A stretch of DNA of 64,000 nucleotides from Oidiodendron maius Zn (Eukaryota > Ascomycota > Leotiomycetes > Myxotrichaceae): NCBI GenBank assembly GCA_000827325.1, contig KN832875.1, positions 1,426,001-1,490,000 on the forward strand, in the 5' to 3' direction. This document shows positions 58,048 to 64,000 of the stretch, one piece after another; position 1 is the first letter of the stretch; the number at the start of each line of letters is the position of its first letter. The notes under the pieces were generated by a model. The model was not told the origin of the DNA, did no database searches, and saw only the letters and a list, made by a program, of their open reading frames with translations. The position numbers and the translations under genes were made by a program.

Positions 58048-58954
58048 TCACATTGCAAGTCCAACCAGGGCTTCGTCAATGGGGAGGGATCTGTTCATAT
58101 CATCTTCGAAAAATAAGGTTTCCTCGCTAACTTGTTGATTTCCGTCACAGCGGCATGTCTCGGCGAGTTCTTGGTGTTGATGTAGCGGTTCATTCTCGTC
58201 CATTGAAATTCCAGAATCTCGGCGGCAATTTTGGCAATCCACAGCCGAAGTTTCTGATCCCTGGGGTCCACTCTCTATCTCGTCTTCACCTTCCATTCCA
58301 ACGCCAGAGTCACGACGTGCTTCTTCGGGTGCGTACAGCTCAGGCTCGAGTAATTCGTGGTCAGATATCTCGGTTGCCGTATTGGGATGTCCAAAGATTT
58401 CTGCTGCCCACGCAACAAGAATTGGTCGTAGTATGATTATTGGTCGCAGTTTTCGCGCCTTCGCCGGCCTTAGTAGAGGCTTTGGAGCCGCTGCCCAAGC
58501 CTCCATGTTCGTTCTTCGAAGATAGTCAAGTTCAGACTTGTCACGTGAAATCTCCGGCGGGAGGTCCAGCGTAAACCTCTCAGACCAAACAACATTCGAC
58601 TCCATCTCGACGATTGCGATAATGCTGTTTAGAGGAGAAAGAGGTCGAAAGCCGTCTGATGCTGAGATATGTCTTCTGTGGACGACCGCAAGGAGGCTCC
58701 TTCTTCCTGAAGGAAGCGCCAACATCCATCGCGAATCCCATGATTGAATGCGGGCTGAGTTCCAGCTGTTAATCAGAGGCGATTGGGTCAACTGTGATTA
58801 AAATTAGGAACGCATTGCGACTCATACTGTATTGTGGCGGCAAACCTATTTATGAGCAGGAGCAATTGGAGATGGAAGAACAAACATGGTGCTACATTGG
58901 TAGGCGGAGTGAGGTACTGGTGATATCTCGCTTAACAGGCTCGAAAAGCGACAT
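58048..58954 (-). CDS. Hypothetical acid- and serine-rich protein, 258 residues
   Basis: Function not recognised. The main frame 58048-58791 has no ATG at its head; I propose an upstream exon, 58954-58896 (MSLFEPVKRDITSTSLRLP), joined over a 130-nt intron (donor GTAGCA, acceptor TTAACAG) to 58765-58048, in frame. The result reads IWNSARIQSWDSRWMLALPS, then a hydrophobic/basic part (KARKLRPIIILRPILVAWAA) and an acidic, disordered C-terminal half with an internal duplication, RRDSGVGMEGEDE and RRDSGISMDENEP. It ends LPIDEALVGLAM. No signal peptide. The donor is weak, so the N-terminus is tentative; an internal start at MLALPSG is the alternative. Confidence 0.55.
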
Positions 58955-59069
58955 CTCGAACCGGGGTAAGGCTCTGTGTTCTTTGGCTATCTCTTTCTTT
59001 ATAAATATATAATTCATTATATGATACAGCCATTAGGGCAGCATTGCTAACTTGTGATAACCTGATCAA

Positions 59070-61462
59070 CTAGGGCGTACTTCCAGATCCAGCCTTCACC
59101 GCAGCGAGAATAGCGTCATCAACATCTGTTGGTTTGAAACCAGGTGTCCGACCCAGACAAACTCCCCTCTTAATGATTTCTGCGGCAGAATTAGCAGTTG
59201 AATTGTACGTAAATATGGGAATAACTTGCCTTCAATTAAGACGTTGACATTAACAGTAACTTTTCGCTTACTATCAATGCGACCAGCTTTATCTATCGGA
59301 CTCGTTTTTGGGTTCTGATCAAGTTTGATGCTGAACAGCGAGTCCATAGAAGCGCCGTTGGCCTTGACAGAGTCATCGTCGTCCCAGTTGGCAAATCCCA
59401 GGGGGAAAGGTAAATATTGTGTCACAGGCCGGATAGTCCCGAAAGTGTCGTCCTGGGAGACCAATGCGAAGGTATCCGAGGCTTTCTCCCCATGGAGCGG
59501 TGGAGCTTCAAAAGGACTCTTTGGGGTCTGCGGGGAATTTTTGGATGTAACGCTTTCGCTGCTGGTGCTCTTCGGACTTGGTGGATCTGATATACCCAGC
59601 GCGTCCAGCTCAACCTCGACGAAGTCGGCGGCAGGGGGAATGTCAAGGCCGCGACCCCGGAGATAACCCTCAACGTCATTTGCGTCAAAGAAATACCCTT
59701 CAAATCCGGGAAGAGAACACTTCATATTGTCGTCTAACAATTCTTGAGCCTCAGTGACTTCGGGTGTGAAGGGTCCCATGGAGAATCCTGTACCGAACTT
59801 CGACGCAAAATCCCAGTTTGGGTCACTCTCAGGCAGTGGATAATGCGTACCAGCGCCACCAACATGCACGAAAGGGGCGCGCCAATTCTGAAGGGTATCT
59901 TTTGCAGATCTGTGCACGAACCTTTGCAACCGCGATATGATGTCCTCTTTACTGGTATACATTAGGGAGAAGCGAAAAACACGCTGGAAGCGTTCCTCCT
60001 TATCTGGCCAGTTAGATGTAACGAGCTGTAAGGCTCTCTCATTGGCAACTCGGTGGATCCGTCGAGATAAGGATGACTCGTTGTAGGCGTAAGTTTTCGG
60101 GGGTGGTAAAACTTGGGGTAAGAAGGTTTGTGAGAACTCCTCAGTTGGCGGAACTTCAACACGATACTGTTGAAGGTCCATAAAATCAAACGGAAAGCTC
60201 GCATTTTCCTCGGTCGGACGCGTAATGACTTGAATTTCCGATGGGCGTCCTCGATATGAATTTGCTTTGTATTGGTTATCCCTAAACTGGTTCTCCTGTG
60301 CGTAGCTGATATCCATATCTGGGGCCTCATCTTTGGTAAGAATATATCCTCCGTACGTTGGAGTGGGTTCAGAAACGAGAGGCTCGGAGACAGATTGTGA
60401 CCTGTCCTGGTCGCGTTTAGGTGAACCCCTCTGACCATTGGAACGGTGGCCATGTTCACCCTCATCGGTCTTGGCGCTATCATCTTGGTGCTCATCGCGT
60501 CCAGCATCTGCTGTCGCCTTGGCGAGAGTCAGAAACCTCTCCGTAGTCGCCTGCAGTTGCTGCCCAAACTCGGGTTCACGCTGAAGCAGGCCTTTACTGA
60601 CAGCAAAGTCGTAGAGGCTGATGAAGATACTGCTCATCTCCTCATTAGTGTCGTTTAAGTCTTGGACCTTTTTCTCTAGGGAAGAGATAGTAGATTCTTT
60701 CCGATGGCGATATGCTCTTTGTGCCATGCGTATTTGAGTTCTCCGGCGCTACGCATTGTCAGGACAGGCCACAATGAAATGCCAATAAATACAATCCATT
60801 CAAATATAATCATATGCAAACCAGGCGCTCGACGCACTTACATCTGCAGCAGTCTCATCCTTGGGATTGACCCTAGGTCTTCCCCTGGTCTTCCCCTTGG
60901 GGCCATCTTCCCCGTCCTGACTCCCATTCTCAATTTTCGCCTTCTTACGCCTGGGAGCTGCTTCGTGCTCTTCGACGTCCATCGGAGGATCCAGCCTTAT
61001 CCGTGGGTGATCTGCGATGCCGAATGGCAGCTCTGGCTTGGATCTGGTGATCCGCCTGTTGTCTCCCACCGAACTCCGGCCGTCGTCGTAGGACTCGGCA
61101 TTCAATATCCTTAGATTATTGGCGTGCGCCATGCCTAGTTGCGATTCGAGAGCGCCGTAAGTCTCGCTCAGATACGCATGCTGGGTCGACGTCTGGGGAG
61201 CGGTGTTAAATGCTAGCACATCGAGATCGCGCGATGACAGCATTGAGGCGTCGTATTCATCAATTACACTCTGGCGGGTGCTCTCGAGGGGATGGCCATT
61301 GCGCTGATTAGTGATCAGGGAATTCGGATGCTGCTCCTCGCGGCTGCTGGGGAATCCTCCTCCGCTGGAGGCATTGTGGCGGGTATGCATGGCGGCTTGG
61401 GTGAGGATATTCAATGCATAGTGCTCTTGTGGGTCAGACGTGAGGCTTGCTCTACCCGACAT
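59070..61462 (-). CDS. bZIP transcription factor
   Basis: Sequence-specific nuclear regulator with a fungal (Yap-like) bZIP domain. Minus-strand exons 61462-60842, 60748-59230 and 59179-59070 give 749 residues. The basic region RRRTQIRMAQRAYRHRKEST begins at residue 208, directly after the first intron, followed by leucine-zipper-like ISSLEKKVQDLNDTNEEM. An AT-hook-like RGRPRVNPKD and a KKAKIE nuclear signal lie just upstream. The C-terminal part holds the DUF3425-like block around RVANERALQLVTSNWPDKEE and VFRFSLMYTSKEDII. The last intron uses a GC donor (G/GCAAGT at 59229) with acceptor CCGCAG; only this splice continues the frame into EIIKRGVCLGRTPGFKPTDV. Targets unknown. Confidence 0.9.
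59180..59229 (-). other. GC-AG intron in the bZIP gene
   Basis: A 50-nt intron whose donor is GAAG/GCAAGTTA, matching the consensus of rare GC-AG introns at every other position. Branch-like CTGCTAATT precedes acceptor GCCGCAG. The nearest GT donor (GTTATT) would lead straight to a stop. Confidence 0.85.
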
Positions 61463-62337
61463 GTTTTCACTGCTCTGGAAGCCCCGACAGCCTTATACAG
61501 CACCGCAAACCTGGTACATGCGATGGAGGTATAAAATGTCAGCAAAAGCGCAAGAAGCGGGATTACTGATCATGCGCTCGGCTAGAGAACGACTCGCCAT
61601 TTCGTGATTACTGAACGGCGTCGAGAAGCATGCCGCTGAATAATCCGTGCCAGGACCAGCACTACAGCTTCCACGGATGGGCGTGGTGCAGCGTGCCGTC
61701 TCTGCCACGGGGGCCGGCATCCTCGCTCTCACCGACGGCAACTGGGGAAATGCGAATCACATCCTGGATATATGATGCGGGTGGCACGAAAATCTCACTC
61801 GATAGCACGGATATCGCGTCTCACATCTCTCGTCGCCGAGGATGAAACTCACCACTACGATTTGTAAGCCTGAGGGATTGGACAAGAGCCATCGCAGTAA
61901 GTTGTCTATTCCTGAAGGCCACCAGGCCACTAATTCACAGCGTCATCTTCGGCTTTCTCCATGAACCATCATCGTATTTCCCTTAACGCCGCTCAAAGAT
62001 GAAGCAAAACCGGCCGGGCCACAGTAGGTAGAAAGGAAAAAAGGAGAAAATGAAATGGCAAGTTTCCGGCAAGATATATATCTCCAACCAGCTAAGGCTG
62101 GAGCAGCAAATCCGTAGCCATCAATCCGCCGAACACCCCCAAGCCAGCGCTGAACCATCCTGCAATGCTTTTATGAGACCGTTGTATAACCAGTTGCAGA
62201 GACCGGTGATAATTTTCGAAAAAGGGCCGGGTATCGATGTCTATGCAAAACCGAAGATGAAATCCCACTCGTCTGCTTCGTGCAAGCATGAGTCGGTGCT
62301 TTACTATGGTACAGAGGAAGGAAACTACTCTCAGAGA
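61463..62337. other. Intergenic region
   Basis: Promoter of the bZIP gene and 3' flank of CAF40. The open frames here (61493-61845, 61943-62289) are short, overlap on both strands and show no family. Confidence 0.5.
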
Positions 62338-63566
62338 TCAGATGCCCTGGTGGGCTCCGGAGGATGACTCGACGACGTTGTCGGATAGATTTATCAAGAG
62401 CTGGGCGAGACAGCGCTTGGTAGCGGCGTCATCACGAAGGACAGACGAGAAAGTAGCGTCGCGAAGTGGCTCAGGGAGGCATTGTCGCAAAGCCTCACGA
62501 GCGCGAGCATTGTCACTGAGTCTATATCGTCTATCAGTAAAGGAGCTTGCCTCATCAAGTGGCCGCCTTACCTAAGAAAGCAGCGTACAACGTGTTTCAA
62601 CAGCCGCGCCGTCTGCTGTTCAACGAGTTGCGAAACCATATTGCTGAGCACTGTACCAACTGCGTAGAAACGCTCGTATGTAGCGCAAATGTAATTCAAT
62701 CCATGATCATCCAAGAGGATCTTCTGGACGATGAAGATAGCGACAGTCTTGCTAAGTTCCGAACCCGTCTCCATAATTCGAAGACAGAGGGGAATAATCT
62801 CCGTTGTGAGGAGGAAGTTGATGACATCCGACGAATCATTCTTCACGAGGGCTCCGATAACGCCAAGGGAAGTAAGTCGTAGGTATTCGAATGGGCGCGA
62901 CTTCGACGTGGTGTTGAGAAACGGATAGAGGAAGAGGGGAATGTGCGCTGCGGTCGTCAGATATCCTCTTCACCGCAGTTGGCTTACATACCATTCAAGA
63001 ATAGAGCCCGAGTCTCATTATGCGACGCGACACATTGCAGCAGGGCTAGTGCATTGCACACTCTGTTTGAAGCCGCAGCGGTGAGCTGTGATGGATTGAG
63101 CAGCGTGTAGACTGAGATAATCTCCTGTAGAAGCGAAGTCATAACACCTATGGTAGGTCAGCGTCTATTCTTATAGGGCTGGAAGTTTAGATATACCAAA
63201 TGAGTGCCACAAAATTAGAGCAAGTTCCGGGACCTGTTCGCGCTTCTTGCTCAGTTCCAGCAGCGCTGCTTCTCGGGTGTCTTCATTTAGCAGGTCTGCG
63301 ATAAAAGCCAGAGTGCGCCTGTTCTCCTCTGTGACATTGTTTTCCATCATGCTTGTATCTTGCCCGTGAGCGGCGCTCAGTGAGGGAACTGTGGAATTGT
63401 GGGTGGCAGCAATCCGGTTATAGTGCTGCTGTTGGGCCACAGAAGCCGCTGCGGCTGCGGCGGCTTGCTGAGCGTGCTGGTGATGGGTCTGCTGGTGCAT
63501 CCATGATGGCTCGCCCTGTGGATTATACTGATGTTGATGTGAAAACACGTGCGATCCCTGAAGCAT
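62338..63566 (-). CDS. CAF40: CCR4-NOT subunit Caf40 (RCD1/CNOT9)
   Basis: Armadillo-repeat subunit of the CCR4-NOT deadenylase complex, docking GW182/Tob-like and other mRNA-binding partners. Minus-strand exons 63566-63197, 63147-62992, 62947-62572 and 62521-62338 give 361 residues. The N-terminal 75 residues are low complexity, rich in His, Gln and Ala ([11 protein letters not shown], then an eight-Ala run). The RCD1 core starts at [20 protein letters not shown] and includes [60 protein letters not shown] and [17 protein letters not shown]. It ends [20 protein letters not shown]. All three introns are 44-50 nt and every join restores the family sequence. Confidence 0.95.
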
Positions 63567-64000
63567 GGTGCTGGATTCGGAGGGGGCGAGTGGCCCGAGT
63601 GGTGAAGGAGGTGAGGTGCAAACAAAGGTTGAGAGAAGGCGTGATCAGACTTCGCGCCAAGCGTCCCTATCCTGGCCCTGACTGCTGGGTTGTGTTGCGA
63701 ACAGGGAATGGGCCTGCTCTATGGCTGGCAGTTATCGAGGACGATGGAGGTACTTCGTCGTGCGTAGTGTTGAGGATGAGGAGATATCGCGGAAGATACT
63801 TGTACAGCTACAATTGAGGCGTGGGGATGTCAACTGTCCGCATGCACGGACCACAGTCACGTGTAGCTTTCGGCGGCCACCTATAAAGTGTCGGACATGG
63901 CTAAACCACCATGAATTGCCAGGAAAGACAACGTGGGATGTACGGATATATCAGAGGACAAATACAAGACTTAGGTTGATGGAGGCTGAGTTATTACGAG
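63567..64000. promoter_or_regulatory. CAF40 upstream region with a CACGTG box
   Basis: Holds the CAF40 leader (pyrimidine-rich on the minus strand) and a CACGTG E-box at 63858-63863. The plus-strand frame at 63353-63817 is largely antisense to CAF40 and is not supported as a gene. Nothing else is seen to the window end. Confidence 0.4.

Noticed and set aside
63353-63817. 154-codon plus-strand frame at the right end
   Set aside because: Mostly antisense to CAF40 exon 1 and its leader; no recognisable domain.

Overview
This window is nuclear DNA of a filamentous ascomycete (Pezizomycotina; Leotiomycetes is a plausible guess, not provable here). The grounds are densely packed genes on both strands, very short GT-AG introns (mostly 43-60 nt, many with a CTAAC/CTGAC-like branch site just before the acceptor), and families that are typical of or confined to these fungi: DUF8035, DUF7871, RTA1, DUF1772, Zn2Cys6 regulators and a CE16-type esterase. 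I rebuilt exon structures by hand from splice signals, reading frame and family similarity. Every listed multi-exon model closes in frame. I saw no rRNA, tRNA, CRISPR array or intact mobile element.

Layout. 0-12 kb is the looser, accessory-looking part: a METTL21-type methyltransferase, a small secreted histidine/glutamate-rich repeat protein, a secreted GDSL esterase and a copper amine oxidase, separated by long gene-free stretches. 12-23 kb holds a DUF8035 protein, TFB2 (TFIIH), an eight-exon hotdog thioesterase that no single long ORF reveals, an unknown 388-residue protein, a TANGO2/NRDE protein and a REEP/Yop1-type ER-shaping protein. 23-31 kb looks like a small catabolic or secondary-metabolic neighbourhood: an AtuA/DUF1446 protein and a short-chain dehydrogenase share a divergent promoter, followed by a 2.1-kb gene-free gap and a Zn2Cys6 regulator.

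31-42 kb contains BPL1 (biotin-protein ligase) divergent from COA4 with only 82 bp between start codons, then MGM101, an RTA1 membrane protein, a 16-cysteine DUF7871 protein, a doubtful small membrane ORF, a DUF1772 protein and a mitochondrial single-span protein. 42-64 kb is dense housekeeping: HIR1, a WBP4-like splicing protein divergent from a mitochondrial stomatin, the large MON2 gene divergent from MMS2, an LYR protein with a coiled-coil tail, an unknown serine/acid-rich protein, a bZIP factor with a GC-AG intron, and CAF40 (CCR4-NOT).

Common themes are mitochondrial upkeep (COA4, MGM101, stomatin, LYR protein, 40991-42126 protein), gene expression (TFB2, HIR1, WBP4-like, CAF40, bZIP, Zn2Cys6) and membrane traffic (MON2, REEP/Yop1, RTA1). 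The least explained object is the secreted repeat protein at 4743-5973: all four of its introns have the same phase, and it carries seven near-identical 14-residue H/E/K/G units behind probable Kex2 sites.
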